Assembly: GCF_012849095.1 (NCBI RefSeq) | Contig: NZ_CP051680.1 | Location: 1,674,001-1,738,000 of the forward strand | From: Cohnella herbarum | GTDB lineage: Bacteria; Bacillota; Bacilli; Paenibacillales; Paenibacillaceae | Reading direction: 5' to 3' | Length of the DNA stretch: 64,000 bases | Shown here: piece after piece, positions 37,132 to 45,535 of the stretch | Position numbering within the stretch: the first letter of the stretch is position 1 | Layout: each line of letters begins with the position of its first letter | Made by a program: the position numbers and the translations under genes | Notes under the pieces: model-generated | What the model saw: the letters and a program-made list of their open reading frames with translations, nothing else | Told to the model about the DNA's origin: nothing | Databases searched by the model: none

Positions 37132-38048
37132 ACAAAACTTTACTGGCCGGACTGCTCATAACGGCGATCATGATTGCGGTAGCCTTGTTCGGAGGGTATT
37201 TCGCCCCCCATGATCTGAAAGACCAAGTAAAAATCGAGTACATCGTCAACGATCAGGGGAAAGGAGAAGTCATCGCTCCGCCGGTTCGACCGGGCTCGAA
37301 TTACCCGTTCGGAACCGATAAGAACGGTTACGATCTGATGGCCAAACTCATGGACGGCGCGAAATATACGATCTTTCTTTCCGTAGGAATTGCGTTCATG
37401 CGAGTATTCATAGGCGGTATGCTGGGCATGTTGCTTGGCTATTTCAGGACGAATCCGGCGGGTCGCCTTCGCGCTCCCTCTTCCTGGAACTTCCTAAACG
37501 GGATCCCGATATTTTTGATTTTCTGGTTGATGTTGATCGGGATATCCATAAATCCAAGCCTTTCGCCGCTCGCAATCTCAATCCTAATGGGGGCGGTGCT
37601 TACTGTTGTCGGCCTTCCCTCCGTCGTATCCTCGATCAAGGATAAAACGTCGGTCATTCGCGACAGAGCTTTCGTCGTAGCTTCCCAATCCATCGGGGCG
37701 GGACATTGGAAAATCATTCGATCCCACCTGTTCCCGCACCTGAAAGAAAGTTTTTTAATCATGACCGTGCAAGAAGTCATACTCGTTTTAACTTTATTCG
37801 GTCAATTGGCGATCTTTAATCTCTTCGTTGGCGGAACGACCATGAACTTCGATCCTGCCGAGTATTTCAGCCGTACCAACGAATGGGGCGGATTAATCGG
37901 GCAAGCGAGAAATAGCATGTATTTATATTCGTGGATCCTGTTCATCCCTCTTGCCTCTTATATGTTGCTGATCACGGGATTTCACTTGGTTTCCAACGGG
38001 CTCGAAGCGCTGTATAAGAAACGATACGCCAAGTTCTCTCATTTTTAG
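37128..38048 (+). CDS. ABC transporter permease (DppC-like), orphan pair 2
   Basis: A 306-residue permease with the DppC signature PFGTDKNGYDLMAK and EAA loop SIGAGHWKIIRSHLFPHLKE. The ATG at 37128 shares its last bases with the stop of the first permease (ATGA); an earlier in-frame codon at 37101 would lengthen the overlap without support. It probably borrows an ATPase and binding protein from elsewhere on the chromosome. Confidence 0.85.
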   Translation: MNKTLLAGLLITAIMIAVALFGGYFAPHDLKDQVKIEYIVNDQGKGEVIAPPVRPGSNYPFGTDKNGYDLMAKLMDGAKYTIFLSVGIAFMRVFIGGMLGMLLGYFRTNPAGRLRAPSSWNFLNGIPIFLIFWLMLIGISINPSLSPLAISILMGAVLTVVGLPSVVSSIKDKTSVIRDRAFVVASQSIGAGHWKIIRSHLFPHLKESFLIMTVQEVILVLTLFGQLAIFNLFVGGTTMNFDPAEYFSRTNEWGGLIGQARNSMYLYSWILFIPLASYMLLITGFHLVSNGLEALYKKRYAKFSHF

Positions 38049-38094
38049 AATGAAATTGATTAGAACGGAGTTGCTTCTTGCACGATGGTCGTCA

Positions 38095-39381
38095 CTAGTT
38101 CTGTTTGCCGCGAGACCAAATGATAACCGGAATTAACATTAAAGAAAGGGCGCCTCCGATAAGCGACAGGGTTGCGAAGCTGGAGCCTGCGACGACCATT
38201 CCGGACAACATCCCGCCGGAAGCCCCTGCCAAGGCGACTAGAACATCGATATTCCCTTGCACTTTCGCGCGCGTTTCCAAGGTAGTTGCATCTACGATCT
38301 GCGCCGTACCGCTAATTAAACCGAAGTTCCAGCCGAGTCCGAGCAGCGCGAGAGCGACGATGAGAAGAAACATTGAATTTGCCGGTGCCAGCGCGGCTAA
38401 CAAACCGGCGGATAACAACGTAATCCCCGAGGCGCAAGCCATTACGGTACGGCCGAACTTATCCACGAGGACTCCGGTCACGAGGGACGGGAGAAACATC
38501 GCGGCGATGTGAATACCGATGACAAGTCCTACATCTCCTAATCCATGGCCATGGTTCTTCATGTGAATCGGCGTCATCGTCATGATGGCGACCATTACGA
38601 TCTGAGTTAACACCATTACGGTCGTCCCGACGATGATTCCCCGGTTATTCACGGCCGAAATCTTGCCAATCGCGGTTGTTGCATTCTTCCGGTCGACTTT
38701 GTTGGCTTCGGCAATAGCCTTAGCTACGATTAAAGGATCGGGACGCAGGAAGACAAGAAGAGCAACGCCCGCAAGCAGGAAAGCCACGGCTGCCAATAAG
38801 AACGGACCGGCCAAGGCCGGAACATCGATGGACGTAGCGAATCTCCCCATGGCATCGACTAGGTTTGGACCTGCGACAGCTCCGAACGTCGTCGATACCA
38901 TCGCAAGACTGACCGCTCGAGCTCGTTGCGTGGGTTTCGCCAAATCCGTACCCGCGTAACGAGCTTGCAAGTTCGAAGACGTGCCCGCTCCGTAAATAAG
39001 CAAGGATACAAAGAGAAGCGCGAGCTGATCTGCAACCGCGGCAAGCACGATACCGATCGCGCCTATACCGCCGGCTATAAAACCCGATGCAAGTCCGGTA
39101 CGTCGACCGAACCGCTGCGAAAGTCGGCCGACAAGCAGTGCCGACAAAGCGGAGCCGAACGTAATTAACGCTGCCGGCACCCCTGCGAAGCTGCTGGCTC
39201 CCATCATATCTTGAGCTAGCAGCGCTCCGACGGTTACCCCGGCTGCCAGTCCCGCTCCCCCGAAGATTTGCGAAATAACGATAACAATCAGCGTCCGTTT
39301 ATACAACTTTTGCTGTTTATCCGGTGAATCGATATACCCTTGATAGGGGTTTGATTGAACTTCTATTTCCGCTGCATTCAA
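38095..39381 (-). CDS. MFS transporter
   Basis: A 428-residue, 12-helix major-facilitator protein with motif A-like GRLSQRFGRRTG after helix 2 and a second copy (VLVDKFGRTVM) in the C-terminal half. The N-terminal 30 residues are cytosolic and basic. It is convergent with the permease pair. The substrate is unknown; the motif pattern is that of small-molecule exporters. Confidence 0.88.
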   Translation of the reverse strand: MNAAEIEVQSNPYQGYIDSPDKQQKLYKRTLIVIVISQIFGGAGLAAGVTVGALLAQDMMGASSFAGVPAALITFGSALSALLVGRLSQRFGRRTGLASGFIAGGIGAIGIVLAAVADQLALLFVSLLIYGAGTSSNLQARYAGTDLAKPTQRARAVSLAMVSTTFGAVAGPNLVDAMGRFATSIDVPALAGPFLLAAVAFLLAGVALLVFLRPDPLIVAKAIAEANKVDRKNATTAIGKISAVNNRGIIVGTTVMVLTQIVMVAIMTMTPIHMKNHGHGLGDVGLVIGIHIAAMFLPSLVTGVLVDKFGRTVMACASGITLLSAGLLAALAPANSMFLLIVALALLGLGWNFGLISGTAQIVDATTLETRAKVQGNIDVLVALAGASGGMLSGMVVAGSSFATLSLIGGALSLMLIPVIIWSRGKQN

Positions 39382-39511
39382 CGATATCCCTCCAATTTTC
39401 CCTTTTCCGACTCCTCCTCTATAATTGAAAGTAACATTCTTATCCGTAAACTGTCCATCCCCGCGACATTCAGTTCATGAGTGTAATTGGCTTACTTTCG
39501 CCGCACTCGTC

Positions 39512-39550
39512 GTACTTCCGTCCAACAAGGTACTTTTTTGGCCTCGTTTC
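39512..39550. repeat. Leader segment shared with the 51.4-kb array
   Basis: The run TACTTCCGTCC, ACAAGG and TTTTGGCCT followed by TTTCG is nearly the same as 51434-51472. In both places it stands just before an array of roughly 51-bp hairpin units. Confidence 0.6.
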
Positions 39551-39570
39551 GTTGAACTCTACTGTAAGCC

Positions 39571-39700
39571 GCTGTGAGCGGTCTATTTGGTCGAAAACCG
39601 CGGAGCTGTGGGCTGTAGACCGCTGTGAGCGGTCTATTTGGTTGAAAACTGCGGAACTGTTGGCTGTAATCCTCTGTGAGCGGTCTATAAAAATCGCATT
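39571..39700. repeat. 51-bp tandem repeat, about 2.5 units
   Basis: Units start at 39571, 39622 and 39673, exactly 51 bp apart. Each begins CTGTGAGCGGTCTAT, and the first two contain the hairpin CCGCT-GTG-AGCGG. The third is cut after about 28 bp. Confidence 0.8.
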
Positions 39701-39860
39701 CTCTAACCATCATCGGCGGAATTTCATGGAACGACCTGCCGTTAATCGTATTGACGAACAAAGATTGACCGAGTCTTAGCTCGTAGCTGCGATCCGGTTC
39801 GATCTTGTGCAGTCGGTCGTCAGGTAAGGGCTTGTTGCAATCGAGGAGCGATCACTAAAG

Positions 39861-39884
39861 GAGCCGCCCAATCGATCGGGCGGC
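39861..39884. terminator. GC hairpin before the AraC-like gene end
   Basis: AGCCGCCC and GGGCGGCT flank AATCGATC. The T-run is weak, so termination of the AraC-like gene is likely but not sure. Confidence 0.45.
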
Positions 39885-39911
39885 TGCTTCTAGCATATTA
39901 ACGGGAGCGGA

Positions 39912-40799
39912 TTATTCGAATTCCGTATTTCCTTTCGTTACCGGAATCCAGATTTCGCTTCGATAATTCGGCGAGGTCGTATCGGGATGCTCGTTCCACA
40001 ACAATTCCGGCCCTTCCGATAGTTGATAATTCGAAGACGGGAACCATTCGGAATAGATGCGGCCCCATACATCCTGAAGGGTATCGGGAAAGGGACCAAC
40101 CGCTTCGAAAACCGCCCAAGTCGTAGCAGGAACCTCAAGAAGAGCCAGATGCGCCGGGCATTCCATCGTCGTAGCCACGCCGATATAATGATCAAGCTCT
40201 CCCTGTTCCTCCATTCTGCCTTCGGAAAAATTCGTCGATGCGCTGACGATTCCGAGCGGCTCGACATTAGACAGTCGTTTAAGAATTTGGATCGTTTCGG
40301 CATCCAAGCTCTTAGCCATCTCCGCGATCTCCGGGTTCACCCCGTTGAATACGACAGGTACTCTTTTCATCATCCCGGCAATGCGGAACGCCTCTTTCTC
40401 TACGATGCGATAATTCATTTCAATTCCTCCTCTAATGGATAATTGAAAGGACATGCGCGGGAAGGATTTAAGAGATCGGCCGGTTCTCCTCGCATCCGAA
40501 GGCGTGACGCCATGCATGCTCTGGAACGCTCTCGCAAAAGAATCCGGCGAATCGTAACCGTACTTAACGGCGACGTCAATGATCTTAGCGTTGCTGTTAT
40601 TCAACTCGAATGCGGCAAGCGTAAGCCTCCTGCGGCGAATATATTCGGACAAGGTTACGCCCGCGAGAAAAGAAAACATTCTCTTGAAATGGTATTCCGA
40701 ACATAAAGACCTTCTCGAAACTTCCTTATAGTCGATTTCATTCGCGAGATTATCTTCGATATAGCTTATGGCTCCGTTCATCTTCTCCAGCAAATTCAA
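39912..40799 (-). CDS. AraC-family regulator with GyrI-like effector domain
   Basis: A 295-residue protein. The N-terminal 110 residues are the double helix-turn-helix of AraC/XylS ([19 protein letters not shown] and [20 protein letters not shown]). The C-terminal 155 residues form a GyrI-like small-molecule domain ending EIWIPV. Such regulators answer lipophilic drugs, as with Rob/SoxS-like proteins. TTG 40799 follows GGAGGGGGAGG. Its targets are unknown; the MFS gene at 38095 is a possible one. Confidence 0.9.
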   Translation of the reverse strand: MNLLEKMNGAISYIEDNLANEIDYKEVSRRSLCSEYHFKRMFSFLAGVTLSEYIRRRRLTLAAFELNNSNAKIIDVAVKYGYDSPDSFARAFQSMHGVTPSDARRTGRSLKSFPRMSFQLSIRGGIEMNYRIVEKEAFRIAGMMKRVPVVFNGVNPEIAEMAKSLDAETIQILKRLSNVEPLGIVSASTNFSEGRMEEQGELDHYIGVATTMECPAHLALLEVPATTWAVFEAVGPFPDTLQDVWGRIYSEWFPSSNYQLSEGPELLWNEHPDTTSPNYRSEIWIPVTKGNTEFE

Positions 40800-40888
40800 T
40801 TCCTCCCCCTCCTTTCACCATTAGAGTAGCAGGATTGGAAAACTCGAACCCGACATTCCGTGCACCGTTATGAGGGGTATTGATCGCC

Positions 40889-41344
40889 TCATAGCTTCAA
40901 AGACATAAATACGCTGTAGGGGTCTTCCTTATAATCCGCGAACGGCCCGCATTCTTGAAAACCGGCGTTCGCATATAGTTTTCTCGCGGCTTCGAAAGCT
41001 TCCCCGGAACCCGTTTCCAAGCTTAACAGACGATATCCGCGTTGTTTGGCTTCATTAATGATGTGTTCGAGAAGAGTCTTAGCTACGCCTTTGCGCATAT
41101 GCACGGAAGCTGTCCTCATCGATTTTAACTCTCCGTGTCTGCCCTCAAGCTCTTTAAGCGCTCCGCAGCCCAGTAGCTCGTCCTGTTCCCATACGCTCCA
41201 GAAAGTAATATCCGGTTTTCTAAGCCCATCGAGATTTAAGGCATGTACGCTTTCCGGAGGCGTATTGTCCGCCATCCCCCGCAGATGTTCCCCGATTAAC
41301 CGAACGATTTTGGCACCGGTTAGATCATCGATTCTAATCTCCAT
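40889..41344 (-). CDS. GNAT-family N-acetyltransferase
   Basis: A 151-residue acetyltransferase with the acetyl-CoA binding loop (MRKGVAKTLLEHII) and the terminal KLYANAGFQECGPF typical of small GNAT enzymes. It stands alone. The substrate is not evident. Confidence 0.9.
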   Translation of the reverse strand: MEIRIDDLTGAKIVRLIGEHLRGMADNTPPESVHALNLDGLRKPDITFWSVWEQDELLGCGALKELEGRHGELKSMRTASVHMRKGVAKTLLEHIINEAKQRGYRLLSLETGSGEAFEAARKLYANAGFQECGPFADYKEDPYSVFMSLKL

Positions 41345-41409
41345 CTCTTAATCTCCTCATTGGAAAATTGTTAAAATTATAACATAGCTTTCGCGAGGAT
41401 TGGCGAAAA

Positions 41410-41445
41410 AAATCGCGAAAAGAGGAGCTCCGAAGAGCTCCCCCC
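41410..41445 (-). terminator. Terminator of the GH87 gene
   Basis: GGAGCTC-4-GAGCTCC followed on the minus strand by a T-rich run, 20 bp after the stop. Confidence 0.75.
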
Positions 41446-41464
41446 ATTCATTTAGCTTGAGTTC

Positions 41465-44400
41465 TTAATGAATGATCAGTCCGAAACCGCTCTGAATGAA
41501 ATACAGATTCGGATGAGCGATATTGCTGGTCGTCAGATTATTGAAAGTAGCGCTACCGTTGCCCGTGTAAGTGTAGATTGCCGCACCCGGGTGAGGCGTC
41601 GTGAACCGCGAAGTGGTAATCCCGTCTAAGCCGGTACCGTTAATATTGATAGTGTTGAACACGATATTCTCGAATCCGCCGCCGTACCCGAACTGGATAG
41701 CGCTGCGCTGAGTGTTCAGGATATCGATGTTCGTAAAAGTGACGTTCTTAATGGAATCGTTGGAAGCTTCCAGATCGATCGCGCCGCGTTCGCCGTTGTA
41801 CAGATCTTTACTTGTTCCGCTGTTGATGATAGTCGTGTCCGAGAACAGAATACCGGTATTGTTCTGGAAGTGGTAACCTGGGAACACGGTATTCATTCGG
41901 ATTGCGGAACCGCCTACGGTGTCTTTGATCAAATTGTTAGTAGCCTTGTGACCGCCGCCTCCGAAAAACGCGATGCCTCCCGCGCGCCAGTTGTTCTCGA
42001 TCGTGTTAAAGGAGAACGTATTATTCACTCCCGCGGGCGCCCCGTTAACGTTACTCGTCCATACGGCAAGTCCGTCATCGCCGTTATTGCGAATGCTGCT
42101 GTTGCGTACGGTCGAGTTGCTTGTTCCTTGCGCGAAATTAACGCCGTCGGCTAAGTTGTTCCGGATCCGACTGTTCTCGATCACCAGTCCGCTCGCAATG
42201 ATTGCCGGCGTATGCGCGTAGTCTCCGACCCAGAACCCGCATTCGAAGTGCTCTACCCAGACGTTGTGCACTTTGGAATTGGTTCCGAAGTTATCCATGA
42301 AAGCTTTGTATATGGCTCCCTCGTGATAACGAGATCGCAAGTTCGAATTCATATAGATGTGGCTAAAATCAAGCTGTCCCTGGATGCGGAAAGAGATACC
42401 GCCTCCCGACACATTGGGGTTGGTGAACTGGATGTTCGTGTGCCAGATTCCGGCGCCCATGATCGTGAAGTTGTTGAGCTTATTAGCGACGGTACCGATC
42501 TTCCACATGCTGCTAAGATGAAAAGTTCCTTCAGGGATATACAAGGATTTGCCGCTCGCGACCGCCGCCGTTACCGCGGCTTCGAAGGCCGCAAGATCAT
42601 CCTGACCGTCGTTCGCGACGGCTCCGTGATCGGTTACGGAAACGGAGTTGGCCGGACGCGCGATGGCTGTCGGAACCGGCTCGATCTCCAGGAAGTCGAC
42701 GCCGTATTCAATGCTGTCGTTGGCTTTTTGAATGCGAATCGTGTCTCCGGGTTGTAGAGGCGTATCCAGTTTCCAATGAACTTCATCGAATCGGAACAGC
42801 GGCCGTCCACCGGAAGGCGTATCGGCAGGTTGATCGCTCGAGAAATACTGCCAGTTGTAGTAGGACGTCAAAGGCACGGTTTTGACCTTGGCTCCGTTCA
42901 CGTAAACGTCAAGCGATCCGTTTAGTCCCATGCCGTTCGACGAATCCGGCATCGTAAATCTCATCGTAACGCCCGCGCCGCCTTGCCCTTGCTTAACGGT
43001 CCATTGCAAGTAGGAGCCGTTCGAAGGAAGCGAGATATAGCGTTGATCGGAAGCTTCGGAAGCGATCAGCGATTGATCGAACGTCGGCGCCGTCTGAAGC
43101 GTCGCTCCTCCGCCGCGGGTAGCGTCGTCGGTATCGTATCGGCTATACGGCATGCTCGCTCCTCGAGCGGAATAGACGACAAGATTCGTTGTACTCGTAT
43201 TATTCGCTTGCTTAATCGCTAATTCGTTAGCGTCTACCGCTGCGGTAGTCGTAACCGTATAGCTGCCGTTAATCGCCGTCCACGTCCCCGGAATGTTAAC
43301 GATCGCGGATGCTCCCGTGGCTAAAGTGCCGTTATAGGATCCGCTAAAGCTTTGGATCGTTGCCCCGGCGGCATTTTTAAGCACGACTGTAATTCCGTGG
43401 GCTCCGGCTGCGGAAGCAATCGTTCCTTGGTTTTTCAGATTGACGGCAAAGGAAACCGAATTGTTGGCGACCGGAGTGGTCGGAGTCCAAGATACGGCGG
43501 CTACGAGATCGGAGCTTGAAACGGGAACAACGGTAAGCGAAGTCGGTTGCGTATAATTGTTGTTCGATTCGTTCTGCTCGATGATCGCGTTGTTCTCGTC
43601 TACCTTGGCGCTGACCGAGTAGGTAGCGGAGGATTTCGTACCCGCGTTTACCGATACCGTGGTTGTAGCGCCAGCCGCAAGTCCCGCTACCGGAGCGGTG
43701 CCCGCCAACTCGTTGTTCAGATAGAAATTCACGTTCGTCGCCGCGGAGCTGGCGGTTCCGTTGTTCTTAACCGTAGCGTTCAAAGTAATGGCGCTGGTCT
43801 CGACCGGAGACGTCGGCGACCAAGATATGCCGGTGATCGTCAGATCCGGATTCGCCGAAGGCGTTCCGAACGCTTGGAACTCGGCGATCTGTCCGGCCGG
43901 TGCGCCGGTGTTGGACGTAATGTTAAGCTGTAGACGTTTCACCGTCGCCGTTACCGGAATCGTTACCGAATTGCCGGAGGCCGGATTAAACGTATACGAT
44001 TGCGCGGATACGAGATTGCTAAAGGTCGTCGTGTTCTGATTGTGGCCGAGCACTTGAATCGTTTGCGTGCGCGTGCCCCATATCGAAGCCGGATTCAGCT
44101 TAAGCACGATAGACGTAATGTCATGGTTCGCCGCGAGATCAAGCGTTAACGTGCTTGGATTGCCGCCGCCTTCCCAATAGGTGTTGGTGTCGTTGTCGTT
44201 AGCGTTGGATGCCACGAAAGTTTGCGTGTTGGAGGATGCGGTGATCGATTTGCCGATCGCGATGTTGCTGCCGGGAGGCGGTGTCGGTGTTGGTGTTGGT
44301 GTCGGTGTTGGTGTTGGTGTCGGTGTTGGTGTTGGTGTCGGTGTTGGTGTTGGTGTTGGTGTCGGTGTTGGCGTAGGAGTTGGAGTCGGTGTTGGAGTCG

Positions 44401-45355
44401 GTGTTGTTGTCGTATCTACCGTGATTTGGTCAAGGTTAACGTTGCCGGAATCGCCCGCATCGTATTTGTAGGCAATCGTGTTGTTCCCCCCATTGAGGGT
44501 AAGAACTTCTTGTTTGCTCCCCCACGTATCCCAGTTCGCCAGACTAGGCAGAGAGGTTTGAAGGATTTTCGAACCGTTGACGTAGACGCTTACCGTCTTC
44601 GCGCTTCCGCTTGCGTTGGCGTACTTAAGCGTAACGTTGCGACTGCCAGCAGTCGGCACGGTAACGGTGAACGTCGTCGCCGCCCCTTGCGTCCAATATC
44701 CGTCAACAAAACCGGTTCCGGAGTAGCCGCTATGATCCGTATTCACTTTCGCCCCTCCCGACAATGCGGCAGCTTCGGCTTGGTAAGTGCCCGACGGCGG
44801 AGGCGTTGGCGTCGGACTTGGCGTCGGCGTTGGCCCGCTCGTACCGTATATTTCGAATTCCGACAGCTGAGCTGCCTGCCAGCCCGTATTCCCGGTAACG
44901 TTCAGCCGAACGTATCGGGTACTCGTAGCCGCAAAGTCGATCGTGACCGAGTTGCCTGCGACCGTAGGATTGAACGCATAACCCGCGGACCCTACGATGT
45001 TCGAGAATGTCGTTCCGTTCTCGCTCCCCTGCACGGCCAGCGTTTGCGTACGCGCTTCCCAACCTGCGGGAATTTTCAGAACGATCTGATCAATGCTCGT
45101 ATTCGCCCCAAGATCAACTTGAATCCATTGAGGGAATGCATTGTTCGTGCTCTCCCAATAGGTGCTTGCGTTGCCGTCTTTCGCGTTATCCGGTCCGTAG
45201 ACGTCGGCGTACCCGCTCGCCGTTACGGTTTTGCCCAGTGTCAGATTCGTCCCGCCAGCCGCGGAAACAACATCTGGAGATCCGACAGACAGAAAAAAGC
45301 CCGAGATTAGCATGGTAACGATAAGAGACCATGCGACGTACTTGCCTGTGCGCAT
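41465..45355 (-). CDS. Secreted alpha-1,3-glucanase (GH87), multidomain
   Basis: The 1296-residue protein should cleave alpha-1,3-glucan (mutan, fungal wall glucan) outside the cell. Order of parts: signal peptide (1-32), discoidin domain (33-170), CBM6-like domain (190-315), Thr-Pro linker (316-361), second discoidin domain (365-498), two CARDB domains (503-735), a beta-sandwich, and a right-handed beta-helix catalytic part (about 885-1296). Asp1070, Asp1093 and Asp1094 have the same spacing as the catalytic aspartates reported for Paenibacillus GH87 enzymes. The layout matches Agl-KA of Bacillus circulans apart from the CARDB pair. Confidence 0.9.
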   Translation of the reverse strand: MRTGKYVAWSLIVTMLISGFFLSVGSPDVVSAAGGTNLTLGKTVTASGYADVYGPDNAKDGNASTYWESTNNAFPQWIQVDLGANTSIDQIVLKIPAGWEARTQTLAVQGSENGTTFSNIVGSAGYAFNPTVAGNSVTIDFAATSTRYVRLNVTGNTGWQAAQLSEFEIYGTSGPTPTPSPTPTPPPSGTYQAEAAALSGGAKVNTDHSGYSGTGFVDGYWTQGAATTFTVTVPTAGSRNVTLKYANASGSAKTVSVYVNGSKILQTSLPSLANWDTWGSKQEVLTLNGGNNTIAYKYDAGDSGNVNLDQITVDTTTTPTPTPTPTPTPTPTPTPTPTPTPTPTPTPTPTPTPTPTPTPPPGSNIAIGKSITASSNTQTFVASNANDNDTNTYWEGGGNPSTLTLDLAANHDITSIVLKLNPASIWGTRTQTIQVLGHNQNTTTFSNLVSAQSYTFNPASGNSVTIPVTATVKRLQLNITSNTGAPAGQIAEFQAFGTPSANPDLTITGISWSPTSPVETSAITLNATVKNNGTASSAATNVNFYLNNELAGTAPVAGLAAGATTTVSVNAGTKSSATYSVSAKVDENNAIIEQNESNNNYTQPTSLTVVPVSSSDLVAAVSWTPTTPVANNSVSFAVNLKNQGTIASAAGAHGITVVLKNAAGATIQSFSGSYNGTLATGASAIVNIPGTWTAINGSYTVTTTAAVDANELAIKQANNTSTTNLVVYSARGASMPYSRYDTDDATRGGGATLQTAPTFDQSLIASEASDQRYISLPSNGSYLQWTVKQGQGGAGVTMRFTMPDSSNGMGLNGSLDVYVNGAKVKTVPLTSYYNWQYFSSDQPADTPSGGRPLFRFDEVHWKLDTPLQPGDTIRIQKANDSIEYGVDFLEIEPVPTAIARPANSVSVTDHGAVANDGQDDLAAFEAAVTAAVASGKSLYIPEGTFHLSSMWKIGTVANKLNNFTIMGAGIWHTNIQFTNPNVSGGGISFRIQGQLDFSHIYMNSNLRSRYHEGAIYKAFMDNFGTNSKVHNVWVEHFECGFWVGDYAHTPAIIASGLVIENSRIRNNLADGVNFAQGTSNSTVRNSSIRNNGDDGLAVWTSNVNGAPAGVNNTFSFNTIENNWRAGGIAFFGGGGHKATNNLIKDTVGGSAIRMNTVFPGYHFQNNTGILFSDTTIINSGTSKDLYNGERGAIDLEASNDSIKNVTFTNIDILNTQRSAIQFGYGGGFENIVFNTININGTGLDGITTSRFTTPHPGAAIYTYTGNGSATFNNLTTSNIAHPNLYFIQSGFGLIIH
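44275..44410. repeat. 6-bp microsatellite encoding the Thr-Pro linker
   Basis: Alternating GGTGTT/GGTGTC units on the plus strand encode about 22 Pro-Thr pairs of the glucanase linker. Such runs are prone to length change in frame. Confidence 0.9.
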
Positions 45356-45535
45356 TATTTTCCTCCTCGATTAAATGTGCAAACCTCCGAAAGTCCACAA
45401 ATGTTAGCGCTTTCAAGTCCTCCTTTCTTGTAACAACCTCATTATAGAAACAGAGTGGATCAAGACATAAGAGGTAATCCTACGGAAAAGATATGCGATT
45501 CCAAGGTATTGCGCGTCCTGAAGCCCGATTGTTCA

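Larger units (their letters stand above)
39382..39911. other. Intergenic repeat region
   Basis: No gene is seen. The stretch holds a leader-like segment (39512-39550), the three-unit 51-bp array (39571 on) and a GC hairpin (39861-39884). Short frames across the array encode 17-residue repeats on both strands only because 51 is a multiple of three. Confidence 0.6.

Noticed and set aside
39477..39779. Frames on both strands with 17-residue repeats (for example NRPLTAVYSPQLRGF)
   Set aside because: Same cause as above; they span a DNA repeat and have no supported start.
44181..44471. A GV-repeat protein opposite the glucanase linker
   Set aside because: It is the complement of the Pro-Thr codon run and has no independent support.
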